From Basidiobolus ranarum (taxonomy: Eukaryota > Basidiobolomycota > Basidiobolomycetes > Basidiobolales), in assembly GCA_040143965.1 (NCBI GenBank), contig JASJQH010007056.1:1-22699 (forward strand): DNA of 22,699 bases, written 5' to 3'. Of this stretch, positions 12,097-22,118 are shown piece by piece. The notes below the pieces were generated by a model that was not told the DNA's origin, made no database searches, and saw only the letters and a program-made list of their open reading frames with translations. Position numbers and translations under genes: made by a program. Position 1 is the first letter of the stretch; each line of letters starts with the position of its first letter.

Positions 12097-13543
12097 AATT
12101 CCCCAAGTCAGATATACAAGTGAGGATACGTGATCAGCACCAACAAAAATAACCCTAGACTCATATCAAGAATGCATTAGATTGAGGTGTTGAAGTAAAG
12201 CGTCATTGCTATTTATAAATCTCAGTTCACAGAGGACAAATATAGAAAATCATCTTTTTTAGAACGGCAATGTTCTCAATGGAACCGTGTATATTATTTC
12301 CCGAATGTGAGCAATTCCTATGTTTCTTTATTTAATTCGCACTAGCCTCAACTCCACATTACTGCACTTAACTACGTCATATTAGCTTCAAATAATGGTA
12401 GTTAGGCTTCTAGTAATAATAAGGGATGGATAGAAATGCTACAACGGTATTAATAAGGGTTGCAAAGATCAAACAAAGCTCTTCACAAACTGATGATATC
12501 GGTAATCTACAATAATGGTCGAGCACCACAGTTCGAATTCACATTGACTATCTTACGCCAAATTCCTTACTAGGTCACCTGTGGGTTTATTAGAGCCCAT
12601 GTTAAATAAATATACAATTGAGCGAAGCACTGGCGCGAGCAAACCCATGTTAGAAATTTTCATTTGATTCTCTCTCCCAGATTTCTAAGAAATACCATAA
12701 ACATCTGGCCTTTTTCCACCAGTGAGCTTTCTTATACTGTGGGGCTCGAATCTATTCCAAATCTTGTCATAACATAACATATCATGACCACCATGATCAA
12801 GTGGCAGTGCTTACCTAGACGAGTAAACTGATGGTTTCAGCATGATATGTAGGTAGATTCAATATTCAAATTCCATTCATGAAGTTTGATCTAAGTTTCA
12901 GTTTCTTTCTTTACAGCGATAGTGTATCCCATGAGAGAACGTATTCTTTCCGAAGTGTAACATACAACAGTCGTTTATGAGGTCCTTGTGATCTTTAGAT
13001 TTGTCGCTATGCAAGTGATGTCAAAATGGTCATTGTAAGTAATAATGCCAAGAAACAGTGCACGCCAACATTTATTGAATGCTACGGAGTGACATTCTAC
13101 AACTGGGCTGTCATCGCTCCGTAGATGGCTTATTGTTGCTTGTTAAAATGTCAACTCATTTTAATCCCGTTAGAGCATAGAAGCTAGCTAATCAAAGAAA
13201 TAATCAAATTACCCTGCAACTTACAATTCCGGGATATAGCTTATAAATGAAACATCGTGTTGTGTCAAAGCGTTCAGAAATTAGTATGAGTTCTTAATAT
13301 CCAACTGAATCCCAATTTATATGTTGATCTTAGAGAAACAACCCAAGGATAAAACAAAGCTAAAACAGATCTTGGCAAATTAGATTTAGACATTAATTGC
13401 AACCTCATTATGGGAATTAGTATAGACAAGACGTCATCTATTTTCCAGAGTTTGGTATAATCAATAGTCACAAAAACAAGCTCAGCCATCATGGCATTTA
13501 GAGTTCCCCTTGAGGTTAACTGAGAGCACTATTTATTACCCAT
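12097..13543. other. Long intergenic region before the ChAP gene
   Basis: About 1.45 kb of AT-rich DNA without a supported gene. A 72-codon minus-strand open frame (13274-13492) has no recognisable domain. CCCATGTTA is repeated at about 12598 and 12644. A strong imperfect hairpin lies at 13082-13124 and is listed separately. No tRNA signature found. Confidence 0.5.
13082..13124. repeat. Imperfect stem-loop in the intergenic region
   Basis: CTACGGAG (13082-13089) pairs with CTCCGTAG (13117-13124), and TGACA (13090-13094) pairs with TGTCA (13109-13113), leaving a three-base bulge (TCG) on the right arm and a 14-nt loop. GC-rich pairing in AT-rich surroundings suggests a structured RNA or a relic of an inverted-repeat element; which strand matters is unknown. 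Confidence 0.6.
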
Positions 13544-16500
13544 ATGAGCGAGACACTGAAAGACGTACCAGAAATATTCGAGAACGAACTCAAAGAGTCG
13601 TTAAACGTCAGAACTGAAGGGTTAGGTTGTTATTTGCAATTAACAGGAATATTTACTGTTATTGGTCTCATCCCACCACTTACATTGATAACCCCCACTA
13701 TGTAGCCGCATACAGAGAGTTGGGTCCTCCAGATCTTTGCCATGTACTGAAGTCCTCAGGAAAACAAGGAATTAAAGAGGTTTGTAACGTGAAATATAAA
13801 CCTGACTCCGTCAAGAATACATCACACTTTTGCCTTCTTGCTATTCATTCCTAGTTTTTCGAATTCACCACTTATGAATTTTACACACTAGATTGGTTCT
13901 TATCATCACGTTATGGGAATTGACGCCTCCTCTTCCGCTAGTCTTGCGGCATATATAAACTCTTTAACCTATTCATTGGTAAGGCCAATTATTTAACTCA
14001 AAGTTAAATTCTAGAATGAACAAACCTATTGATGATTTTAAACCAAGGACGATCCACATGGTTGGTTTGGCAAAGGAGCGGCCTGGAAAATTAGCTCTGG
14101 GGTTTACTGGTAAAGCGTCCACAAATCTCCTTTTACAAGTATATTAACTTAATATTTACTTAAATACCAGTTGTTATAATGCCTTCTCTCGAGTTGATGT
14201 CCGTGTTGAAGTTAATATACCTGGTGGTGTATCTAGTTATGTTGTTAACCAAGCAGGAGAGAAGTATGTATACTAAATTTTCAACTATTAGCTCTATCTC
14301 ATAGTGCTGAGTATGAACCTAATTTTGCTCTATTAGATCAGAGGCAAAGTCTGAGACTTGGCACGAAGCCCATATTTCATCAATCCTTCGTTCCTTTCTT
14401 TATTCGGATGATGAGAATTATCGTCTTCTAGGACTAAGAAAACTCGACCCAATATCCAATCTCAACACAGAGAAGCGTTTCCTTGAATCTGCTGAACGAG
14501 TATTCTTTAAAGGTTTGTCATGTACCACTATTGCAAAAAGTCACTGAGCATCTATCCATTATTACATGTAAAAATAGGCTGGCAACTTGGAAGTGACCCT
14601 ATGGTCCAAGTAGCCACCAATGCTCACAACTATCTCACGGATGGACTGATGAAGTATTTCAATCAAAGCTCCCGATTTGAAACAGCAGCGACTTTTTTCG
14701 AGAAACATATCCTTTTACTTGATCCCTGTCTTGAAATTTTGAAATATACCTGTCATCATTAACTCGTCGCACTATATACTAAAGATCCAGAAGTAAGTGC
14801 TCTTCTAGCACAGTCGTACTTTGGCATGGGTAAATAAGTAAAATGATAAACGTCAATTTACCAACGTATCTTTTGTTTACCCGAGAACTTGATTATAGAT
14901 GAAGAAATCAAAGGAGTCCGCGCTTTACATCACGCTTTGAAGAAAAATAATATGAGTTATCCATTACTGCACGTGCAGTCAGACTTCTTATTAAGAAAGG
15001 TAATTACTACATTCCAACTAGCAGAGAGAGGCACATCAGTAACGACGAAATTTTAGAAACAAATGGACATTGCTTTACAGTTAGCAAAACAAGCAGTCAA
15101 TAGCGCACCTTCCGAGTTTCTCACTTGGGCCAAGCTCACCGAGATCTATATGGAAATGAAGGACTTCAAATCAGTAAGAGGCTCTTTGTTGATCATATAT
15201 TAGATGCATCGTCTAAGTACCTTCCATTGTGCTAGGCTCTTTTGACTCTTAACTCCTGCCCGATGTTCACGTTTACCGATAGAGATTTTCCTCGTATGCC
15301 TCAACCCCTAAAGGTTCATTTACCAACAAAATTTGAAGGGAACTATGGTCTTGGTCCAGAAGAAGACAATGAAAAAGAACTTGAAGTAACAAGTTTATAT
15401 ATATCATAGATAATCGATCAACATTCTCTTAGATAAAAATTGCTCACGTAGGTACAATCTGCTCTTGTTAGACTTCCTGCACCTTCACTAAGAGGTACAT
15501 TTGCAGCTGCATACAATATTCTTACTCTTCTAGTTTCGAAGATCGGATGGGACGAACTCCTAAGGTGTAGATCTACTGTATTCGTTATGGAAGAAGAATA
15601 TCGTCTTCAAAAGGCGCAAGAAGGACATAATTATTCTTCTGATGAGGAATGTAACAACACTTCTGATAACGATGATGAGATACCAACCAGTATGAGAGAG
15701 CAGCATGCTGCGACTGATAAAGAATCTGTCGAGCAAGATGAAGACTTAAAGGGGCGGTCAAAAACGGATGTAACTTCTGTAGAGCTTGATGAGCCAGTTT
15801 TAGACACAGCTCCTGAAGTAGCATCTACAAATATAGATCCTACTGATCTGACAAGCCAAGAAAGCCCCCTAGAGACTGAACATGAAGATAACTTGGATTC
15901 TCAAAAGGCGGATGCTGATAAAAACTCTATTATTGGTAATATGGAAAGTGTCGATCTTGACGATGAATTGCAAGATGAAATCGATAACCAAAATATAGGC
16001 AATACTGAGGAACAAGAGACTCGCAAAGCAGAAGACATTGTAGGAAAAGAAACAGAACTAGAAAATACAACCATCGAAGATATCAAACTTGATGATAAAC
16101 AAATCGAATCTACTGTTACACTTGTAGAAGATATCCCAGCCTCGATGTCTGCTCGTAAGAATAGTAATCAATCTGAAAAGGTACGAACATTTGGTATATC
16201 TAACTTTTCTACTTAATGTGTTAACTTGCTACGTAGACTGAACAGGGTAAAAGAGATTTCATCACTACTTTCAGTAACAAGAGACTTTGTGAAAGGTAAT
16301 ATTAATTGGAGTTTTTTATGCTCAGGAGTTTACTAAAGATACTTTCATTGCGAACGTATTAGATGGCTGGACAATCTATTTATGGTCCTTTACGAGGTAT
16401 GAGGTAGAATCCTTGATAGTTTCTGAACAATGTTTTAATTACTTTCCAAAGGATTTGAGAGCATATACTGCTTGGAGAGCCGAAGCTACTCATGTCAAAT

Positions 16501-17039
16501 CTCAACATCTGACCTACTCTAAAACCGGAGCTGAGTGGGAAGCACTTGGAGATTTAGGACTAAGACTACATCACAAGGTTTGCTGTTACAGTAAGAAAAA
16601 CCACATGTGCAATATAGTAATTTCGTATATTAACAGGAAGAAGCTAAAGAAGCGTATCAACGTTGCTTACATAATAAATTCTCGGCTAAGGCTTGGGCAA
16701 AGTTGATGAAAGTATATTCGGATGAAGGCAACATCCAGCAAGCACTCTCAGCAATAGCTCAACTTTCGGTACATAATGATAGATGGTACAATGAAATGGT
16801 GGTAAGTAGAATATTCACTGTGAGGCCTTTATATAGATTTCTAAAGTATGTTTTGTTTGATGCGCATATAGTATCCGTCTCTCATTAGCAATATTTTGAA
16901 TAGCCTCATTAAGAATCATGGACTATCTAAAGTTCAAAATGTCTTGATATCAATGAATCTACCTACTCCAGTCTACAAACTGATAACTCGACACTTCACT
17001 TACGCAGAAGTATTCCAAATAGAAGGATACGAATGGTAG
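13544..17039 (+). CDS. ChAP family protein (Chs5-Arf1-binding, Bch1/Bud7/Chs6 type exomer cargo adaptor)
   Basis: ChAPs form the exomer coat with Chs5 and Arf1 and carry proteins such as chitin synthase from the trans-Golgi to the cell surface. Seventeen exons: 13544-13625, 13706-13779, 13892-13978, 14048-14109, 14171-14263, 14337-14512, 14578-14706, 14773-14829, 14899-14999, 15057-15173, 15236-15385, 15452-16180, 16237-16295, 16363-16396, 16452-16577, 16637-16801 and 16872-17039; 802 aa. Family landmarks: LGPPDLCHVLKSS, GSYHHVMGIDASSSASLAAYINSLTYSL, DPHGWFGKGAAWKISSGVY, CCYNAFSRVDVRVEVNIPGG, TPR-like helices (FFEKLYTKDPEVSALLAQSY), MSYPLLHVQSDFL, LPAPSLRGTF, KRLCERWLDNLFMVLYEDLR and a C-terminal TPR segment (EEAKEAYQRCL). 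An acidic low-complexity insertion of about 175 residues (about 437-612) lies in exon 12. Exon 14 is only 34 nt. All introns are GT-AG except 14707-14772, which is AT-AC; without its removal the frame stops at TAA 14760-14762. Confidence 0.93.
14707..14772 (+). other. U12-type (minor spliceosome) AT-AC intron in the ChAP gene
   Basis: The 66-nt segment starts ATATCCTTTT, a full match to the minor-class AT-AC donor consensus. It contains ATCATTAACT (14755-14764), 8 of 10 to the U12 branch consensus TTCCTTAACT, and ends CGCAC, with the branch adenosine about 10 nt from the 3' end. Removing it joins codon 235 across a phase-1 junction into FFEKLYTKDPEV, the conserved ChAP pattern. Without splicing there is an in-frame TAA, and no GT...AG pair in the interval restores the frame. 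Confidence 0.88.
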
Positions 17040-17251
17040 ATATGGAATTCGCTTTGTTACCACTCAGTTATTCTTTCGCTATATTCTCAACCAATTCTAG
17101 GACTATATTAAACAAACATTCAGTCTATTTTTGATTAAATATCACCCTTCAATTCCTCATAAATCATAGGATTTACCTGACTAGAGTATGCATATTGACA
17201 AAGCCTCGTTTAAATTGCCCATATTTTACTATAAATAGCCACTGTAAATAG

Positions 17252-17449
17252 ATGGACAGGATGGGTATTGAAGTGAAATATGAACTGAAGCATAGGGTAC
17301 GTCGTAAATGGCTAGTCTTGAAACTCGGTTTGAATGTTGATTACCAAGTGCTGCGTGTCTTAAAAAAGGTAAGCATATGCTTCGAATTCTTGGTAGCTTC
17401 CATTATTCTCGTTTAGAAAAGTGGATTATTACCATATATAACATCCTAA
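17252..17449 (+). CDS. Possible small basic protein, two exons, unrecognised (weak)
   Basis: ATG at 17252 in a good context (AAATAGATGG) opens a frame of 39 codons, MDRMGIEVKYELKHRVRR..., rich in Lys/Arg. It ends exactly at a consensus donor (AAGGTAAGC, intron from 17369). Splicing to an acceptor at CGTTTAG (intron 17369-17416, 48 nt, slightly short for this genome) adds ten codons and a TAA at 17447-17449, giving 49 residues. No family is recognised; a chance open frame remains likely. Confidence 0.25.
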
Positions 17450-17517
17450 ATCTAAAAATAACCGATTTATTTGAAGGCTAATCTAAAAACAACCGATTTA
17501 TTATTATTATTCGAAGG
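17449..17517. repeat. Imperfect tandem repeat, two copies
   Basis: Copy 1 (17449-17477) and copy 2 (17480-17517) share AATCTAAAAA(T/C)AACCGATTTATT and end in GAAGG. The second copy is longer by an ATT-rich expansion. Function unknown; likely a local duplication upstream of the DM9 gene. Confidence 0.75.
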
Positions 17518-17735
17518 GTCTATGTTTTTCCGAACAAAAAATGGTTAGATTACTAGTGAATAGACCAACATTCCATTCAATATTCGGCTTCTCGAACTCA
17601 GGTTACCAATATCTCGGGGAATGACTCAGATCAGTAGGGTTACCAAAGAACAATAAATTGTATTTATTTAAATTTATGATTTTCTATATTCTTTGGATTT
17701 CATTAAATTTCATTTTATTCCACTTTACATTCAAT

Positions 17736-18509
17736 ATGTCTGGTTATTCTCGAGACCTTCCACCCTCTGGAGGCTTCTTTCCTCCAGGTCAAAACGGCCA
17801 ATATATGGAACCACCACCACAATATCAACAGAAGCCCAAATTCGAATGGGTTCATGCCACTGATGGGTAAGATATTATATTGACACTATATTTCACAAGC
17901 TTATACTTAGAAACTTTTTCGCCATCTGTAGCTCTGTTCCACCCAATGCTGTGCAAGGAGGTATAGAAGCAGACGGAAAGCCTTTATTTATTGCTAGGTA
18001 AGATGGATAGAGAGAGATGAGAACTCGTTTTATATTTTAAATCCATGAGAATCATCCATTGACGCGAAGTATTCCGCATTCTATTAGACAATACTATCAA
18101 GGTGGCCTTCATCCTGGTAAAGCAGCACCACATCTCAAAGGACTTGCTATTGGTTATGCCGGTTAGTACCTAAACAAAGTCACTTTTATTTGTGCTTATG
18201 TCAGGTATTAAACCAATCAACCTACTTTCAGGTAAAGAAATTACCCTAAAGGAGTATTATGTGCTCTGCGGAGATGCTAGACAACTTCGTTGGATCGAAT
18301 GCAAAGGCCCAGTTAGGACAGATTCCTGGAAGCCTATCGAAGGTTGCGAAGAGAAAGATGGTAAGCCGTTGTATGTTGCCAAAGTACGTACACAAGGAGG
18401 AGAGCATCTTGGAAAAACTGGTCCACATCTTAAAGGAGGGATGAATTATAGCTACGGTGGAAAAGAAAAGACACATAAAGACACGTACTACGTTCTTGCT
18501 TACCTCTGA
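17736..18509 (+). CDS. DM9 (DUF3421) repeat protein
   Basis: Exons 17736-17866, 17932-17997, 18088-18161 and 18232-18509 give 182 aa. A proline/glycine/glutamine-rich N-terminus (residues 1-35, PPSGG, PPPQYQQKP) precedes two DM9 repeats. Repeat 1 (about 36-106) has FEWVHATDGSVPPNAVQGG, DGKPLFIARQYYQGGLHPGK and an IGYAGKE turn. Repeat 2 (about 107-180) has LRWIECKG, DGKPLYVAKV, EHLGKTGPHLKGG and SYGGKE. DM9 proteins studied in animals bind mannose-type glycans and respond to stress or infection; the role in fungi is not established. There is no signal peptide at the chosen start. The frame is open upstream to 17658, and that longer version would begin with a hydrophobic stretch (FMIFYILWISLNFILFHF), which would change the predicted location. 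I favour 17736 because the extension looks like translated AT-rich leader. Confidence 0.88.
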
Positions 18510-19180
18510 AGTTAGTGTAAGACTATGAAGTTGAAAATGGCGTACACATGTAAATCAATAAAGTATATCAGGTTTTTTCACGCGTGAGAGGATCTTCTGC
18601 AATAGTCAATTAAACAGTTCGCAACTATTTTTGGCTTTTGTGTAACATGGGGGAAGCAGTTTCAATATCAACCGTACACATCTCTCCTATTCTTATAGAA
18701 CAAATAAGCATAGAGATTCTTCTCTGCTCTAACTTGAAAAGAATCGTTGCTCATTTGGAATTTCATGATGCTAATTTTGACCTCAAGTGTAACCGCTTCG
18801 CATTTTGACACCTTTAGTGTCACCAGCTAGTCGTTTACTTTTACTAAATTAGGCTAAATGGTACCATAATGCTTCTACCCAACTTGAGATAAGATGCGAG
18901 CAAGAGCACTTTGCAACGAGATTGATTTGCAAATCATCACTAGATTTCAGGTAAATTTCAATCAGCTTGAAATAGAACTGCAAAACATAATCGTTGTTTG
19001 CAGCAGGAGTCAATCGAAAATAAGGCATTAAGATTTGACAAAAGTTTATCTGAAATATGTGTGTATTGTTTCTTACACATCTGGGATCAGAGAGTATTTC
19101 ACAGAGTAGTGATATTAGAAGCTTAAGATTTATAAACTTAGTTCCATGGTTTTCTAATAGATAATATATGGTTCAAATAT
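18510..19180. other. Convergent intergenic region between the DM9 gene and GGPP synthase
   Basis: 3' flanks of both genes; AATAAAG at about 18557-18563 is a plausible polyadenylation signal for the DM9 gene. A small perfect hairpin, TGACAC-CTTTA-GTGTCA, lies at 18806-18822. No coding frame or RNA gene is recognised. Confidence 0.5.
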
Positions 19181-20750
19181 TCATTCTTTCACAATTGAAG
19201 TGACAAGTTTTTCCTTTTTCAAGTCAATGCACAACCGATCCATAATTTTCACTAGCATTACATTGCCTCCAAGTCGCGCGATCTCCTGGCGTGCCTGTTC
19301 TTCGTAGACTTTAAGACGCTCTAGGGTGTATTGAAATGAGTTGGTTTTTTCCATTAAATGAACGGCGAATTTCTTGACATCTTTATCTAGTGTCCGCTGT
19401 TTGAGAATATCTGTTGGAGCTTATGAATGAGAGGTTGAATTGGCCTTACTGTGTACTTGATGAACTTACTGAGTAACTGTCTATTAGAGGTGTCCGCTCG
19501 GACGCAGTGAATCACAGGGAATGAGAATTTTCCTTCAGTGAGATCTTCACAGTATCCTTTGTTGTCGGAATACTAATATCCATCAATAGTTAGCCTCCAT
19601 AAATTCTTTATCAATCTGTCATCAAACTTACAGAATCTGATTTAAGGTTCATGAGATCGTCTCGAATCTGAAAATGAATTCCGATCATGTTCACTAGAGG
19701 AACGTAATCTCTAACAAGAAACACTTAGTATACTGTAGTCTTAGGAGATCCTGTCATATTTAAAGTATATTACACGGTGGAAGCGCTGGCTTCTTGCATC
19801 AGTTTCACTGCTAGTCTTAGCAGGCCTCCCGTTTCTAGTGTGCATAGGTTAGTTGAGAACTCGAATCGAAAGGACCGAAATGATGCTAAATGCACTTACT
19901 ATTTCCAACCATTTGAATGTACTCTTCTTCAGTAGGACATGTAACCGTATCTCTCCAAAAAAGATCCATGCCTTGACCTCGGTGCAAGTTCAACAATTCC
20001 TCTAAGTTAACAGGAAAAATTTTAGTTGTAGATCTATAGGCTAACTTAACAACATCTATTCTACCTGTAAATATTTGAACCATCTTGGGATTCTTTAATT
20101 TGCTAATCTCATCAAGAGCCAGGAAATATATGTAGTTTGCTGAGTTGATGGTGATGGGTACGCCATATATTTTATGCGCCACTATAAGTTAAGCTCATTA
20201 ATAAAATATTACAAAGATTGTTTGCATGTTGATTTACTTGTATTCACCTGGAACACCACGTCTAAGTTTAGAGTCGTCTTCAACATCGTCGATACTATTG
20301 TTCCATAGTTAGTTATACTCAAAAGGAATAGAGATGAAGTGGGATCCTATGACTTACAGTAAACTAGCAGTATGAAGCATCTCGACTACTCTAGTAATAA
20401 CCCCCAGTTCCGGTTTTGGCACATGCAACCATAGATCAAAAGCATCAATCAAGAGAGTACGGATCTCTTTTCCTGGATATTGACGTAGATAATTATACGG
20501 CTCTAAGAGGATCTATTATTTGAGGAGAGGTTAATATTTTGACTTTAGCTAGAAAGGGTATAAGATACATGATATTCTAACTATGCAAATCACCGACCAC
20601 TCAAAGCAAACATATTTGAGTTACAAGTGAGCAAGGAGAGAAAGTGAAAATCGCTGGCCTCAACACAAAGAATATTTCGCTTTAAAGTACCTTTTCGGGG
20701 TCCTCTAGATTTTTAGCATCTTTAAAGTCGGAGAAATGATGTTCAGCCAT
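19181..20750 (-). CDS. Geranylgeranyl diphosphate synthase (trans-prenyltransferase)
   Basis: Condenses farnesyl diphosphate with isopentenyl diphosphate to give C20 geranylgeranyl diphosphate, used for Rab/Rho prenylation, carotenoids and other terpenoids. Nine exons on the minus strand: 20750-20691, 20512-20358, 20294-20248, 20181-20065, 20001-19900, 19834-19774, 19710-19632, 19572-19470 and 19410-19181; 317 aa, normal for fungal and animal GGPPS. Motifs: [15 protein letters not shown], first Asp-rich motif DDVED (74-78) followed by [60 protein letters not shown], and second Asp-rich motif in the QIRDDLMNL form (D198, D199, N202), the DDxxN type usual in fungal and animal enzymes. The first intron is the longest in this window (178 nt). 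The fourth (20064-20002, 63 nt) has no stop and is a multiple of three. Start is the first Met of a short plausible leader exon. Confidence 0.93.
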
Positions 20751-22118
20751 GAAGACTAGACAAGTAACGAAGTTTGAAGAGTATCTGCACCGTATGACCA
20801 ATTTAATTTATGAAAACCATTCTCACATCGAGCTGATTTGCCTTTGGGTCATTGAAATAGGTATTTAATCAAAATATTATGGAAAGTAATATAGAATGCT
20901 AAATAGTCATTTATCACTTTGCTAAAACACCATGACCAAAATCAACTCTTCTTGGAAATGAATCACAAATTATGCCATCTACCAATGGGCCAAATCCTCA
21001 TTAAAGTTCTCACCATCTGACCAATAAATGCATTCATTCAGTGTTTAGCTTGCGGAGAATGGATCGATTGTTTTTGTAAGTGATGCCAGTGCTCAAGCCA
21101 GAGAGGCAGAATTGAAATGTAAATGGAAACCCCGATCAGGACCCAACAAAGACTCTGGAGAAACACATCACAATAGAGATATATGCTCAGGCGGTGACAA
21201 CTAAGCGCAACGAATCCTGATCTGCAACGTATGACCCTCTTGTAATATCAGCCAGGTTCTACATGCTTGGAACAACCCAATCTGAACCGTACAGGTGACA
21301 AACTCGCAGATCTCCAATCAGGTTGACCAAGTGAATCCGTAGCATGTACTCCTTAATGTGAATCTCTCTTTCGAATATGCTACGGTGAACGCTTCCGCAA
21401 GAGAACAGTCAGCAGTCGATGAATTGCGCAGCCACCTTTGTGCATTGATCAATCCAACCAATTTCATTCGCCGTTGGTAGCTTATCCACTGGTACAAAGA
21501 CCATCTTGATTGAATGGACAGTGGTATTGCGGAAATCTTGACGAAGCCAGCGGAGTAACTAGAAAGTGGCAGATTCTCCATCAACTGGAAGATTCTAGCA
21601 AATGCTATCTAATGCATGCCACTATTCTATCGGTTCTACTACGCCGCGCGATTTGACCAGCATTGACTGAAGAAGGAAATCAGTGATACATTGGGATTAG
21701 TTGATTTGACTATTTTGGTATGATTTTCATGAGCGACAAAGAATGAATGGTGCAAGGGATTCAACTCCGGTACTGATTTGAGTTCCATCCCCAATCTGGA
21801 TATTTGTGCATTGTTTGATATATTTCGCGCTGCGCATTGATTTTAATGTGGTAAAAATGTTTACTGTGGCTGATGTTTGTAGTATCAACGACGACTCAAT
21901 ATGCAAATATCTATGTACATGAAGGGGAGGGGAGGGGAGGCAATTGCTTTCCTTGTTTATCCACCAAAACTCAGTTCAGCATTGATCACTGGTGATTTTG
22001 CGTAGGGGCAAAGGATAAAATAATCCTGATATGGGAAGAGTAATTACTATACAATTAATGTGGGTTAAGCAAGTCAATGCCTTGTTGTGAGAAACCAAAC
22101 GCAAAGTCTTCTCTTGGC
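20751..22118. other. Gene-poor region with no supported gene
   Basis: Upstream of GGPP synthase and 3' of the right-edge gene, about 1.4 kb. An 88-codon minus-strand open frame (21318-21584) and its neighbourhood (about 20980-21650) have higher GC and many short broken frames, which could be a decayed mobile element, but no domain is certain. A purine G-rich tract lies at 21921-21940. Confidence 0.45.
21921..21940 (+). repeat. G-rich purine tract
   Basis: Three GGGG runs separated by single A residues plus a terminal GG, a two- to three-layer G-quadruplex candidate in otherwise AT-rich DNA. It could also be a polypurine tract relic, although no LTR-like TG follows it. Confidence 0.6.

Larger units (their letters stand above)
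17040..17735. other. Intergenic region upstream of the DM9 gene
   Basis: AT-rich. Contains a possible small two-exon gene (17252-17449) and an imperfect tandem repeat (17449-17517), both listed separately. The hydrophobic frame 17658-17735 in front of the DM9 start is AT-rich leader sequence and probably 5' UTR. Confidence 0.5.

Noticed and set aside
13274-13492. 72-codon minus-strand frame before the ChAP gene
   Set aside because: No recognisable domain, AT-rich hydrophobic composition typical of chance frames, and it lies in the likely ChAP promoter.
14520-14762. Independent short protein ending at TAA 14762
   Set aside because: It is part of the ChAP coding exon 14578-14706 read through into the AT-AC intron; the stop lies inside that intron.
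16413-16706. 97-codon frame as a separate gene
   Set aside because: It is a ChAP exon (16452-16577) with the flanking introns translated in the same frame.
19548-19572. AGTATCCTTTG on the plus strand as a second U12-type donor
   Set aside because: The gene here is on the minus strand and this is coding sequence of GGPP synthase (the KGYC region), so the match is coincidental.
21318-21584. 88-codon minus-strand frame, considered as a relic of a Ty3/gypsy integrase or another retroelement gene
   Set aside because: A few residues in neighbouring frames recall integrase spacing, but the match needs stop codons and frameshifts to be ignored, and the zinc-binding and catalytic context is not visible. 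Not enough to annotate.
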